Shown here one piece after another: positions 54,616 through 64,000 of a DNA stretch of 64,000 nt. The notes under the pieces were generated by a model. It had not been told where the DNA came from. It was given only the letters and a program-made list of their open reading frames with translations, and ran no database searches. Source of the stretch: Earliella scabrosa. Lineage: Eukaryota; Basidiomycota; Agaricomycetes; Polyporales; Polyporaceae. The translations under genes and the position numbers were made by a program. The stretch is taken from positions 1,488,001 through 1,552,000 of the forward strand of contig JABYQQ010000011.1 in NCBI GenBank assembly GCA_022605405.1, read 5' to 3'. Numbering within the stretch: the first letter of the stretch is position 1; every line of letters begins with the position of its first letter.

Positions 54616-57600
54616 ATGGCGTCGAGCGACCCACCGTTGCCCTCTGCCCAGTCAGGTACTCCTTCCTCCGGACCGGCATACGACCGGTTGATCGACACCC
54701 TGAAACGCGCGGCACTAGACCTGGAAGGAGAAATTGATCAGCTCCGCAGTCGTCGTGAGGCTCTGATGGTCTCTTCTAATCATCCTGCAATCTTTTCCGA
54801 CTCTCCCCTGACCAGCGTCGAGTCAACGCCAAGTGTCTTGGGGTCGGGGTTATCGGACCCTTCGGTCGTTCAAAGAAACGACGACCCTCCGTCGCACGAC
54901 GAGAATCCCCCATCCCCCTCTCCTTCGAAAAATCCGTCGAACGACCCATCGAGCAGCCGTGCTAACCGTACTTCGATCGACGAACCTCTCATACCACCGT
55001 TGCGCCTCACCCGTCGTTCCTACGCAGAACGGGGACTCGTCCCTCTTCCACCGACCGACCTAACCTCCAGACGGACTCGTCGTCGACCGACAACTCCGCC
55101 TCCTTCCTACGAACCTCCCGTCGCAGTTTCGACGATCCAAAATCCGTCTACCACCGCTCCAACCGCGTTAACCACCGTCTCGCTTTCCGCACCGGCCGTC
55201 ATGTCGCAACCAGCCGCTGCACCGTCGGCCGAGTTTTCGTCGCTACCGTTGAGTAGAGAGCATGGCACCCCACAGTGGGACCCGGCCGCTTCCAGGACCA
55301 GCGTGAGTCGTTACTTCCGCGAGCTCGAGCGGCTCCTTGTCCAAAAGAACGTCACGGTCGACCAAGAACGGAAGCAAGCCGCCGTCATGTATACCCCCTC
55401 CGACATCGAACGCAACTGGTCGTCCCTTCCGCAGTTCAACGACGCGGCGGTCACGTTCGACGACTTCAAGAAGGCGGTGCTCGAGTTCTACCCCGGCCTG
55501 GACAGCAACCAACGGTGGACCGTCGCCGAGTTCAACGCCATCGTCGTCGACGCCTTCGGTCGTCATGCGTCGACCACCGCCGAATACCTCGACTTCTACC
55601 GTCGCATCTTCCCGGTCGCTCGTTACCTGTTGACCAAGGCTACCCCCGACGTGACGGAGCGTGAGGTGACCAAGTACCTCGTCGGCGTTGTCGACCCGTC
55701 GTTCCACCCCCGGATCATGGCGCACCTCGAGTGGAAGGTCAACAAAAACTCGAACGACTCCTACACCATCGAGCAGGTCCACGAGGCCATCATGCACAGC
55801 CTGAACATGGACAACCCCTTCGGAGTCACCGTCGGTCAACCGGCTTTGACCGCCGGTCGCGACCTTCCACCGCACATGTCCCTCAGTCATTCCGCTGCAA
55901 CTCCGTCGCCGTCGATCCCTCCTCCGGTCCAACCCGCGCAAGCGGCCGACGACACGGTCGTCATCAAGGCGGAGGTGTTCCAGAACGTCATCTCGTCAGC
56001 GGTCAGTCAGGCCATCGCTGCGACGCAGTCAGCCAACGCTCGACCGACCGATGGCGGGTACCAGCAACGGGCCCCGTTCGGATTTGGTGGTCGCAACCCT
56101 CCCGTTAACCCGGCAAACAACCAGGTCTTCGGCCAGCAGCAGGGCAACGGGGACTACCAGCGTCAGGCTCGACCAGAGTGTTTCTACTGTGGGATCCCTG
56201 GCTGCCACACGCGCTTCTGCCGTGCTCTCGACGACGACATCCGCGATGGGCTCGTCCGTCGCCACCACGCCTCGAACCGCATCGTCCTGCCTGGCGGAGG
56301 TGAAGTCCCCAACGACGGCAAGGGCGGTCCGATCCGCGAGCAGGCCCGTCGGTGGCACGAAGCGAACCCCGGTCAACGCGCGCAGGGCGGCCTTGGCCAT
56401 ATGCTCTTGACCGTTGCCGAGACCAACATGATCGGAGGGCTCGACGAGCGTACCGAGGAGGAGCACGAGGAGGCCCTTCTCCAGCAGCTGGCTCTGATTC
56501 AGGAGCGCAAGGAGCGACGAAACACCTGTGAAGTCTTCGATGGAGTCGTCATCCAGACGCGCCCGCGAGCCCGCAAGCCGGTCCAGCCGACGGCGACCGA
56601 GTCGACCGAGAAGGGTCCGGAGGTAGCCCCCTCACCCGTCCCACGCGCAAACGTTGGAGGCGGAGTGGTCGAGAACGACGCCCCGATGATCGAGCTCCCC
56701 GAAGAACCCGTTGCACCACCACCTACGTCGGTCGCGGAGGCAGCGAAACCAGCAGGATCGTACCCGTGGTCGACCACGACCGAGCAACCGAGCTCTCCAG
56801 TGCGGGCAATCGACGACCAGACAGTCCCCGTCCACCCGTACGCGACCGCTCGCGACGCTACCACCGCGGGTCACCCAAAGACCACCGCTAGCGAGCCTAA
56901 GGTTCGCGACTTCGCGTACCCCCACCTACAGCCGGCTGGTCAATCGTCGAAGGCCACCACGACCGAACGGGCTCAGCCCCAGCCAGCCTACCGAGTGGTC
57001 CCCGTCGGGCTCGACCGCGGCGCAGAGGATCGGGTCTTCCAGCGCAACTTCTTCGACCAGCAGACGGTCACGATGTCGGCCATCGAGCTGCTCAGCATCG
57101 CCCCAGGGATCAGGAAGCGTCTCAACGAAGCGACGAGCAGCCGTCGCGTTATGACCAAGTTCGACGAAGCTACGCGACCGTCCGTCGCTACAGAAGTTGT
57201 CGTTCCGGCCGTCAAGGCTCCCGAGGCACCGCGCGCACGTTCACCCGTCCTTATGGCGTACGTCGAGGAAGTGCCCGACGAGGGTGACCCTCCGTCGACC
57301 GCATCTACCGTGTCGTCCGAAGTCACGACGCTCGAAATTGCGACCGAGACCACCCCGCCCGTCGGCAAACACGTCCCCGCTCCCAGCGTCTTTGCGCACC
57401 AGACAGACCTTCCCCGTGGGATGTATCGCGTCAAACCGGCCACGACGACCATTTCAACCGTCGACGACGATGACTTCGACGAGACGCTCGTCGTCGCAGC
57501 CGATAACCACAAGCTTCGCGCCATATGGGGCTGGGTCAACGACGCGGGGCCTGTCGAATGTATCCTCGACCCGGGCTCACAGGTAGTGGCCATCAGCGCG

Positions 57601-57963
57601 TCGAAGTGCTACAACCTCGGCATCCAGTACGACCCAAGCACGACCATGCCCATGCAGTCAGCGAACGGTGAGACCGACCAGACGCTGGGGCTCGCACGCG
57701 ACGTCCCCGTCGAACTGAAGGGAGGCATCATCGTATACCTTCAGATGCACGTCGTCAAACGTGCGTCCTACGACGTGCTACTGGGTCGACCGTTCGACGT
57801 CCTCATGTCGTGTACGGTACGGAACGACCGGTCGGGCCGTCAGGAGATAGAGGTCACCTGTCCTAACTCGGGCAAGCGGTTGACCATTCCCACATACGCG
57901 CGCGGCGACGCTCCCGCAAGTCTTCGCGAGCCGACGAAGGGTTTTCAGAGTTCGAGGATCTGA
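54616..57963 (+). CDS. gag: Ty3 element 2 gag with protease
   Basis: The frame is open from 54,163, but that part is LTR and primer site. The ATG at 54,616, 50 bp past the primer-binding site, gives a plausible start (MASSDPPLPSAQSG), about 1,115 residues. The capsid part is clearly related to element 1 (SVSRYFRELERLLVQKNV, YLDFYRRIFPVARYLL, QVHEAIMHSLNMDNPFG). The zinc knuckle CFYCGIPGCHTRFC has the same unusual x5/x3 spacing. The protease has CILDPGSQVVAIS with the same Asp-Pro-Gly-Ser active site and SYDVLLGRPFDV. Between them lies a disordered Pro/Thr-rich region. The frame ends TGA at 57,961-57,963, after the frameshift heptamer. Confidence 0.88.
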   Translation: MASSDPPLPSAQSGTPSSGPAYDRLIDTLKRAALDLEGEIDQLRSRREALMVSSNHPAIFSDSPLTSVESTPSVLGSGLSDPSVVQRNDDPPSHDENPPSPSPSKNPSNDPSSSRANRTSIDEPLIPPLRLTRRSYAERGLVPLPPTDLTSRRTRRRPTTPPPSYEPPVAVSTIQNPSTTAPTALTTVSLSAPAVMSQPAAAPSAEFSSLPLSREHGTPQWDPAASRTSVSRYFRELERLLVQKNVTVDQERKQAAVMYTPSDIERNWSSLPQFNDAAVTFDDFKKAVLEFYPGLDSNQRWTVAEFNAIVVDAFGRHASTTAEYLDFYRRIFPVARYLLTKATPDVTEREVTKYLVGVVDPSFHPRIMAHLEWKVNKNSNDSYTIEQVHEAIMHSLNMDNPFGVTVGQPALTAGRDLPPHMSLSHSAATPSPSIPPPVQPAQAADDTVVIKAEVFQNVISSAVSQAIAATQSANARPTDGGYQQRAPFGFGGRNPPVNPANNQVFGQQQGNGDYQRQARPECFYCGIPGCHTRFCRALDDDIRDGLVRRHHASNRIVLPGGGEVPNDGKGGPIREQARRWHEANPGQRAQGGLGHMLLTVAETNMIGGLDERTEEEHEEALLQQLALIQERKERRNTCEVFDGVVIQTRPRARKPVQPTATESTEKGPEVAPSPVPRANVGGGVVENDAPMIELPEEPVAPPPTSVAEAAKPAGSYPWSTTTEQPSSPVRAIDDQTVPVHPYATARDATTAGHPKTTASEPKVRDFAYPHLQPAGQSSKATTTERAQPQPAYRVVPVGLDRGAEDRVFQRNFFDQQTVTMSAIELLSIAPGIRKRLNEATSSRRVMTKFDEATRPSVATEVVVPAVKAPEAPRARSPVLMAYVEEVPDEGDPPSTASTVSSEVTTLEIATETTPPVGKHVPAPSVFAHQTDLPRGMYRVKPATTTISTVDDDDFDETLVVAADNHKLRAIWGWVNDAGPVECILDPGSQVVAISASKCYNLGIQYDPSTTMPMQSANGETDQTLGLARDVPVELKGGIIVYLQMHVVKRASYDVLLGRPFDVLMSCTVRNDRSGRQEIEVTCPNSGKRLTIPTYARGDAPASLREPTKGFQSSRI
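57939..57945 (+). promoter_or_regulatory. -1 ribosomal frameshift heptamer of Ty3 element 2
   Basis: G GGT TTT in the gag frame, six codons before the gag stop, exactly as in element 1. After the slip the frame reads SEFEDLTNSQGDLALILDYD. A CTGAC..GTCAG stem starts 14 nt downstream. Confidence 0.8.
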
Positions 57964-58520
57964 CGAATAGTCAGGGAGATCTTGCGTTAATTCTAGACTA
58001 CGACGAGCAGACCGGACAGCTTCATGCGACCGGCTATACCCAGCTAGCTAACCTCGACGAGAAAACCATATCTGAAGCCTATTTATTCGCGTCCGACGAC
58101 GACCGCATCCAATCCGAGATCCGGTCGACTCTTCTCCACTCCGCTCCTTCCAACCATCCTCCCATTCCTTCGCCCCCTATCCCTCCGACCGAGGCCACTC
58201 CACGACCGGCTGCGACCGACGACACACCGACAAAGGACAAGAGCCGACGACTAGCCGTACCTTCCCAGCCGTCGAAGAGCCTTCCCCGTCGAACGTCCCG
58301 TCGGGCGGTCAGTGTGCGCGAAGGGACCCCGGTGTTCTACCTGTCGGCTTCGGACGACCAGCCTCCCGTTTCGACGGCCCCGTCGACCATCGAGCCTGTG
58401 CAAGTGTTTCTTAAGACCAAGAAGAAGTACAAGCCCGTCGCTAAGAAGGTCCGACCGGTGGTCGACGAGCTACCCGCACACTTCCGCATCGTACGCAACC
58501 ACCAGCTACGGGACTCCTGA
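57946..58520 (+). pseudogene. pol: Ty3 element 2 pol, N-terminal remnant
   Basis: About 190 codons of pol follow the frameshift and match the start of element 1 pol (ISEAYLFASDDDR, VQVFLKTKKKYKPVAKK, PAHFRIVRNH). After RNH the similarity stops and the frame closes at 58,520 with sequence belonging to the KDZ element. Reverse transcriptase, RNase H and integrase are absent from the window, so this copy cannot move on its own. Confidence 0.82.
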
Positions 58521-58798
58521 TGTATCACAAGCAGGACGTTGATCACGACCGTTTTACATCACGAGCCCGTTGTTCTTGTGATATATCATGGGTGTCTGGC
58601 GGCTGATGTGGGTCCTTTTCGGCATCATAGCGGCATGTCTGGCAACTCGGCAACTTGCTTAATACGGGAATAGGCAGCGCTGTGGTGGTCGGCACGCCGG
58701 CACCGCGCTGTATATGGAAATTACTGGTTTTTGGGCATTACTGTGCGTTATTAGGGTGCATATTGGTGACCATACGGTAGCGGATGAGCGCCTGAGAT
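58508..58798. other. Probable left terminal region of the KDZ transposon
   Basis: The sequence changes from Ty3 pol to unrelated DNA near CTACGGGACTCCTGATG. Short inverted motifs ATCACAAG and CTTGTGAT lie at 58,525-58,585. The opposite end of the element must be beyond the window, so terminal repeats and target duplication cannot be checked. Confidence 0.45.
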
Positions 58799-61700
58799 CT
58801 AGGCCCATGCGGGCGCCTCCATATCCTCTCCATCTAGCTCGTACATCTGTGCAATATCACGATAATCGTCGTCCATTTCGGGAACCTCCATGGGAGCGAC
58901 ACTCTCGGTGTCAACGGGCTTCCATTCCGCACCGAGCGCGCCACTCTGAACCTTCATTGCCGCACCTATGCAAACGGAGCGGAATGTTGACCTCATCGCG
59001 CGCCTGATCGCTGCCTGATCAAGCGCGTACGCGACCAGCCCTTCTTGCAGTCGCGGGTCCTCCACCGTGCGCGTGCTGATCCGGGCTTCCCATGTCGTCT
59101 CCTCGAAAAGTAGCGTGGCAAGGCAGCGACGCATCTCCTCCGGAAGGAGCTTGGTCTCCTCGAACCACCGCATAGCGCGCGCACGCATCTTGAGCCATTC
59201 AACTCGCAGGGAGTCCGTCGCGCCTGCGCTCCCATCTGCGTCGGCGCCCTGCCATATCCAGGAGACCTTGCGGTGACCTTCGCCCACCCCGGCAGGAGTG
59301 TCTTTCTTGCGCTTCCTCTTCTTTGGGATAGCGTCCGCGTCTTCGTCTGTCATATGTCGTATGTCCTCGTCCCGTAGTGTCTGGAGGGTCTTCATCCAGT
59401 CGCCAGGACCAGATAGCGATAGCTTTGCACTGTGTGCGCGCCGGTACGTGGCTGCGGCGCGATCTTTGCGCTCCTCCTGCTTGCTGACGTTGGCGCGCGC
59501 TCGGGTGTTCGGTCCCTGGTGACGAACGTTAACTTTCTTATACTTATACAGGTGGGCGATCGTGTGGAGCTTGTTGCGAAGATCTTGCAACGCGTCGTGA
59601 CACTGCGCTTCCCGAAGCCGCGCTTCTATGTCCTGGAGGCGAGCAGCACAGACCTTGGAGCGATGGCTCTCGCTGATGTCGGAGGGGAGACCAAGCCGGA
59701 CGTTCTCGACAGCTTCGATGTCAAGTCTTGCTGAGGGGTCCTCGGCCAGAATCGGAAGAGCGGCAGGCATGTACACTGCCTGCAGCTCGCGGTACTTCAT
59801 CAGCCGGCGACGCAGGGCATGGCGCCGTTCGACAATGGCCGGCAGCTTCGACGACGTGGCTCGTTGGATCTCCCGACGGAGGCGGTGCCTAAGTCGAAAG
59901 TGTTAGGGTTATGACGACACCAGAGGGCGTACGGGGGACGTACTGCTGCTCTTCTAAATCGATACCTGTTGTAATGAAGCCTGAGGGTGATACGTCGTGC
60001 AAAGGGACGTATCCCTCTTCAGCGTTCGCTTGAGACTCCTCTTGGGAGATCTCGCGCCGGATATCGGCCTGACTCGGGCCTGCACAAAGGCGTCAGGTGT
60101 CAGAGACGATGCAACGCGTGGCAGCAGAACGTACCTGCAACGACCACCTGGTAAGGATCTGGTAGCGTTTGATCCTTCTCCCAAGCCATGATCTGGACCG
60201 TCCATGTGGCCACATGTTCCGCATTCAGACGCGAAGTGAACGCGTCGAAGAGTTCCTGATGCTCCTGGTGTTCTCGCGCTGCGAGAATGAGACGATTCCG
60301 AAGAGTCCACGCTACATCGGATGCTAGATCAGATCTCAACTTGTCAACGAGGGTGAAGAGCCTGCCACTCACGTAACATGACAAACTTGCGCCAATTCGC
60401 ATAGCCCCATTGGTCCTCTAAGACACCTTGTCGCTTTCCTGGTCCCATGCCCTTCGTGCTGTTTGCAATCGGTTGGATCCACCACCACCGTCGCTCGATG
60501 CCCTCGCCGTCAAGTCGACCAGCGCCTAGGCGATAGTTGAGTGAGAACGGCGCATGACCCTCAGGCTTATGGCTGTGATAGTGGAGCTTCGGGATGCCAA
60601 ACATGGTCGCCTCCTCTGGGAGGGACACTTGCAGATGCGAGGGAAACTTCGCGATTCTCTCGACGAGCCCCTTGGACCACTGGCATGCGATGTCGTACGT
60701 AATGAGCTTGTTGACGACCAGGTGGTGCAGCATGGCGGATACGAAGATATAGTCCATGTTAACATATCTAGCAACGTCCGAGCAACGTCCGAGTGCGTCA
60801 GTAGGGCTGCGCGATGGACAGTGCCAGTGCATCCAAGTAGCAGTACTCACCGTTCGCCAACTTGTGTATCACCAACGCCATTCGCCAGCATGAACTCATG
60901 ACGGGCGCAGATCACCGCTCCGACGCCCGTCGCCGCATAGCCTTTATGGTACTTTGTGTTGGCATGGTCGACGGCCGCAAGCCCGGTACAGGTAGACATC
61001 TACGTAGATTACGTCAGCACCATGACACGCACTCTGGATGGGGAGGACGAGTAACTCGCCCGCAATACCTACCTCGGTTTGCGCCTCGTGAATCCCGAGG
61101 ATCTCTCGGTACCCGGTATCCTCCACAAAATAACCCCATCCACTCCCTAGGATAGGGTCCTTATCCTCACTCGAAACGGCGCGGCGCTTAAGACGAAAGC
61201 ACGCATCGATTGCAACGCTGAGCACGTAGAGGTACCTGTTCCAGAAGGCGTGAGCGACAGAGAAATCTAGGGGACCGACGAATACGCACTTGAGGTCGTC
61301 CGAGACCGTGTCCCAATTCTCAGGCAGATTGACCTCTGGTCGTGGACACGCCGGACACTCCACCGCCAGCTGGCCAGGTAGTGTCCCTCCTACGCCTGTT
61401 GGATCGTGCGCACGCCCGGCTCGTTTCAGCATTTTGAGATGGCGCCATTGAGACACGACGCGCATGAAGCCCTCGTATCGATTTTGCAGCTTCTTGGTGC
61501 CCGTGTTGTCGGTTAGCCGCTCTAGGGACTCGTAGTAGTCGTACATGGAGATCTTCCCCTGCAAGCTCTGGATGTGATAGTGCTCGAGTAGTCGGAAGGT
61601 GAAAGCCGTGTTTGGTTCGACGTGAGTGGCGGGATAGAGGTCGGCGCGGAGTAGTTGTTGGACCATATTCCCAGCCTCGCCCGCCTTGTCGCATCCGCAG

Positions 61701-62604
61701 AAGTTCAGCCGTATGTTGTGTCGGCCGTTCAAGTCGATCGCGCAGAAGTCGCGGCGGGCAGGAACGGGATTGGAGCAGGACGAACCGTCGCAATGACCCA
61801 GTTGTAACGACAGCCCGGCGTCGTGAAGGGAGCTTGCTTCGAAAGTCCGTCCGGTCCATCGCTGTGGTTAGGATGGTGGACGGTAAGCGTGCGTTCAGGA
61901 CGGAGAGTCGGCTCGAAGTCGTACCTGTACGCGATGATACGGTAGATGCGAGTGTCGTCGACACAGGCAGTCGTTGCAGCATAACGGGGCGGGAGAGCAG
62001 TCGAGACAGCGAAAGACTGCTTTCCGTGAGTCTCTAGGCACACCCGGCTCAGAGTCGGATGCGCAGAATGCGCAGGCTTCCGCAACAAAATCTCCCCGAC
62101 CCTCTCTCCGCACCAGCTCGTCGAGATACATATCCCTCTCGGGCAACCATGTCTTCATAGGGAGATCCTTCGACATCGCCGATGGTCAGGCTCCTACGTT
62201 ATGGCTGAGTGTGAACCGAATAAGCGGCGTACCGAGTTCATGTAACGTCTGGCATGTTCATCCAGTGCCGCGGAGGGGTCGTCGGTCCCGAGCGGATTAT
62301 CCTCGCGAAAGAACTGATCCCAATCCGGGATGGAATTCACGGTGATAGGAGCGGCGTTCGGGTCGGTGGGGGCGGGCGTGTTCGATGGGACGGGTGTTGT
62401 CGCAGTGGGTGGCAGGGGAATGGCTTCCGTGAGGATCCTGCGCCTGTCTGCTGTTGTCGTGTCGATGAAGACGGCTTGTCCGAGGGAGGTGGATGGCGCG
62501 GAAGAGGCGGGGGCATGACGTACGGCGTCAACAGCAGAGATGAAGAATTCAGCAGAAGCGTCGGGGTCGGGGAGGTCACGAGCGCGTCGGGCCCGCTTTG
62601 ACAT
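58799..62604 (-). CDS. KDZ (Kyakuja-Dileera-Zisupton) transposase
   Basis: The transposase of the KDZ superfamily of DNA transposons, common in basidiomycetes. Start at 62,604 (MSKRARRARDLPDPDASAEF). Exon 2 carries WLPERDMYLDELVRREGRG and the Cys-rich CxC2-type domain (CAFCASDSEPG, FRCLDCSPAPLCCNDCLCR), continued by QLGHCDGSSC and HNIRLNFCGC. Then come VAIDACFRLKRRAVSSEDKD and GWGYFVEDTGYREIL, CTGLAAVDHANTKYHKGYA, YDIACQWSKG, IPKLHYHSHKPEGHAPF and DGEGIERRWWWIQPIANS, the family core with its acidic residues. The last exon (59,800-58,799) is a charged C-terminal region ending EDMEAPAWA. Short introns separate the exons and I see no stop or frameshift inside them, so the gene may be active. Confidence 0.9.
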
Positions 62605-62816
62605 CGCGAGAAGCGTCGGGGAAGACTAATTTGGCAGCTTCCCTGCCAAAGAAGCCCCGCCATGTGTTACGTGCGTTACGGCCACGCTCTGCGTGACAGG
62701 CCTTCATCGAGCCTCAGCCGTGACTCCCCATCCAGGCGGCCACAATCCACCTCCACTTCAACCCACCCACCACCGTGCTCAAGGTAAAGGTCTGCTGTCT
62801 CAACATCGCGAGCTCG
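62605..62816. promoter_or_regulatory. Shared upstream region of divergent KDZ and TET/JBP-like genes
   Basis: Only 212 bp separate the two start codons, so promoter elements must be shared or overlapping. I see no clear TATA box. Confidence 0.5.
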
Positions 62817-64000
62817 ATGGACACGCGCGGTGAGTACTCATCAAGTGGGCGCACCGACCCCTAATGCGCATGAGCCCCTATCTGCGCTCCCAGAAATCCC
62901 GCTCCCATTCGCCTCCCCAATAATGTTGTACCACCATGTAGCAGGGCTGGAGCATATCACGCCTTGCCGTGTGCGCTGTCCTCAACTCATGCATCCTCTC
63001 GTCCTAGATGGAACCTCGCCCCGAACGAATTGGCGCGCGGTGGCGAGATATCACCAAGTCCGTCCTCGCCTCGACCCTCTCCTCATGCAGTAGAACTGAG
63101 CGTTTTACAGACCCGTTCTGGAGCCACCTATTCGCCGTGGTACTCAGTCGTCGCAGCCTCTCGCTCTGGCTTAGGCCGCCTAGCGCACCCCATGACGCCG
63201 CGTCCGACTGCGTCAGTCCTGAACTCAGTCGCACGCCACGGGATGCAGTACTACGCCCGCCCGCCTCGCATCAATTCTCCATCTTTGTTATCTCATCTTT
63301 CCTCTGGTCCCAACGCGCTCGCCCCTCGCAACGGCGGAACCGCGCCAGTTGAAGGGATCCGCGGCGATGGGGCCTTCCCGGATTCCCCGGTGCCTGTCCA
63401 GGAGAGGAAACGGTGTCGAGCCTCGTCTCCAGCCGGCGCGCAGGAATCAAAGCGGCCCCGGAATGACGCGATAGAAGTGACCGAGGGACCCGCCGGTACG
63501 CCTGCCGCCCCTTCGTTGTCTTGGCCAAAGCATCTACTCATAGTGCTTGACGACGCACCGCCCGGAACCCTCGGTCAACCTATCTCCACCTCATTCTCGC
63601 TGGAGATGAAGGACGTCAACGTGGCAAGCACGGGTTATGTCGGACGGCAGGTTGATATTGCTCAAATCGACCTCGACGCGCGGACGCTCGAACAGTTCAG
63701 AGCGCGCGGTTTCACGTACATTTCGTGGAACGGACGGTGCGTACCCGTGCACCGACTCAGGACGTGCATGTATGATTGGAACTGACGCACCGGTTGTCTT
63801 GTGGCGCCGGTAGGTCGTCACATGTCTTCTTGGATCGGTCCAAGACATGGGTTATCGGAGCCCTCTGCGGCCAGGTCGAGGACTCGAACGTTCAACAGCC
63901 CATCAACGACGCCGTCATGGCCGCTTTCGATCGCGCCAATCGGGCGTATCAGTTTCCAAAGGAGAAGAACCGGCGAGGAGATGACGTCGAAGCCATCAAT
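62817..64000 (+). CDS. Probable TET/JBP-like dioxygenase gene, 5' part only
   Basis: Exon 1 (62817-62829, MDTR) could splice to an exon at 63,091 (VELSVLQTRSGATYSPW), though the 261-bp intron may hide another exon. Exon 2 runs to 63,736 through a disordered region with basic clusters (QERKRCRASSP, ESKRPRND), then LLIVLDDAPPGTLGQP and FRARGFTYISWNGR. A 77-bp intron leads to exon 3 from 63,814: SSHVFLDRSKTWVIGALCGQ, INDAVMAAFDRANRAYQF, KNRRGDDVEAIN, running off the window. In fungal TET/JBP proteins as I know them, a strand of LDR..I.AL.G.PED type and an RRG motif precede the Fe(II)/2-oxoglutarate core. That core, with its HxD..H and Arg, is outside this window, so the call is inference helped by the KDZ neighbour. 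Confidence 0.5.

Overview
The window is from a filamentous basidiomycete, most likely a wood-decay agaricomycete. The evidence is GC-rich coding sequence split by many 50-60 bp GT..AG introns, an AA9 lytic polysaccharide monooxygenase, and the mobile-element families present (KDZ, MULE with Ulp1-like peptidase, Ty3, hAT). No RNA gene, CRISPR array or bacterial-type operon was found. Calls rest on reading translations and splice sites by eye; no database search was possible.

Region 1 (1-20.2 kb) is mostly host sequence. It holds a fragment of a hAT-type transposase, AT-rich DNA with GATA/GACA microsatellites, a Rei1-type 60S ribosome-biogenesis zinc-finger gene, a large disordered nuclear-type protein, a small membrane-anchored unknown, an ornithine cyclodeaminase/mu-crystallin family gene, a short-chain dehydrogenase, a secreted AA9 oxygenase, and a zinc-finger-containing unknown.

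Region 2 (20.9-50.7 kb) is a nest of transposons. Its backbone is a very large minus-strand MULE-type gene running from 50,723 to 28,113. In order it encodes an AT-hook, a DDE transposase core, a SWIM zinc finger, two Ulp1-like cysteine peptidase domains, RSARLSG motifs and a charged C-terminal part. Three elements interrupt it: a 712-bp hAT-type MITE with an 8-bp target duplication, an AT-rich palindromic element inside an intron, and a 13.2-kb Ty3-type retrotransposon (33,062-46,309) with two apparently identical 1,005-bp LTRs. Removing the Ty3 element and one copy of its GCGG duplication rejoins the reading frame exactly. A second decayed minus-strand gene with a PHD-like finger lies downstream (22.4-27.6 kb).

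The Ty3 element is unusual. Besides gag and pol, joined by a -1 frameshift heptamer, it carries a 4.4-kb cassette of three antisense genes. Two of these contain introns, and copies of the polypurine tract lie at both ends of the cassette.

Region 3 (52.3-64 kb) has an F-box-like gene whose end runs into the LTR of a second Ty3 element. The two Ty3 elements share the same primer-binding site and the same frameshift heptamer. The second element's pol is cut off by a KDZ transposon with an apparently full-length transposase. Diverging from the KDZ gene, and running off the window end, is a gene whose visible part resembles the region upstream of the dioxygenase core in fungal TET/JBP proteins. 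KDZ plus TET/JBP is a known pairing in basidiomycetes and is the most biologically interesting neighbourhood here.
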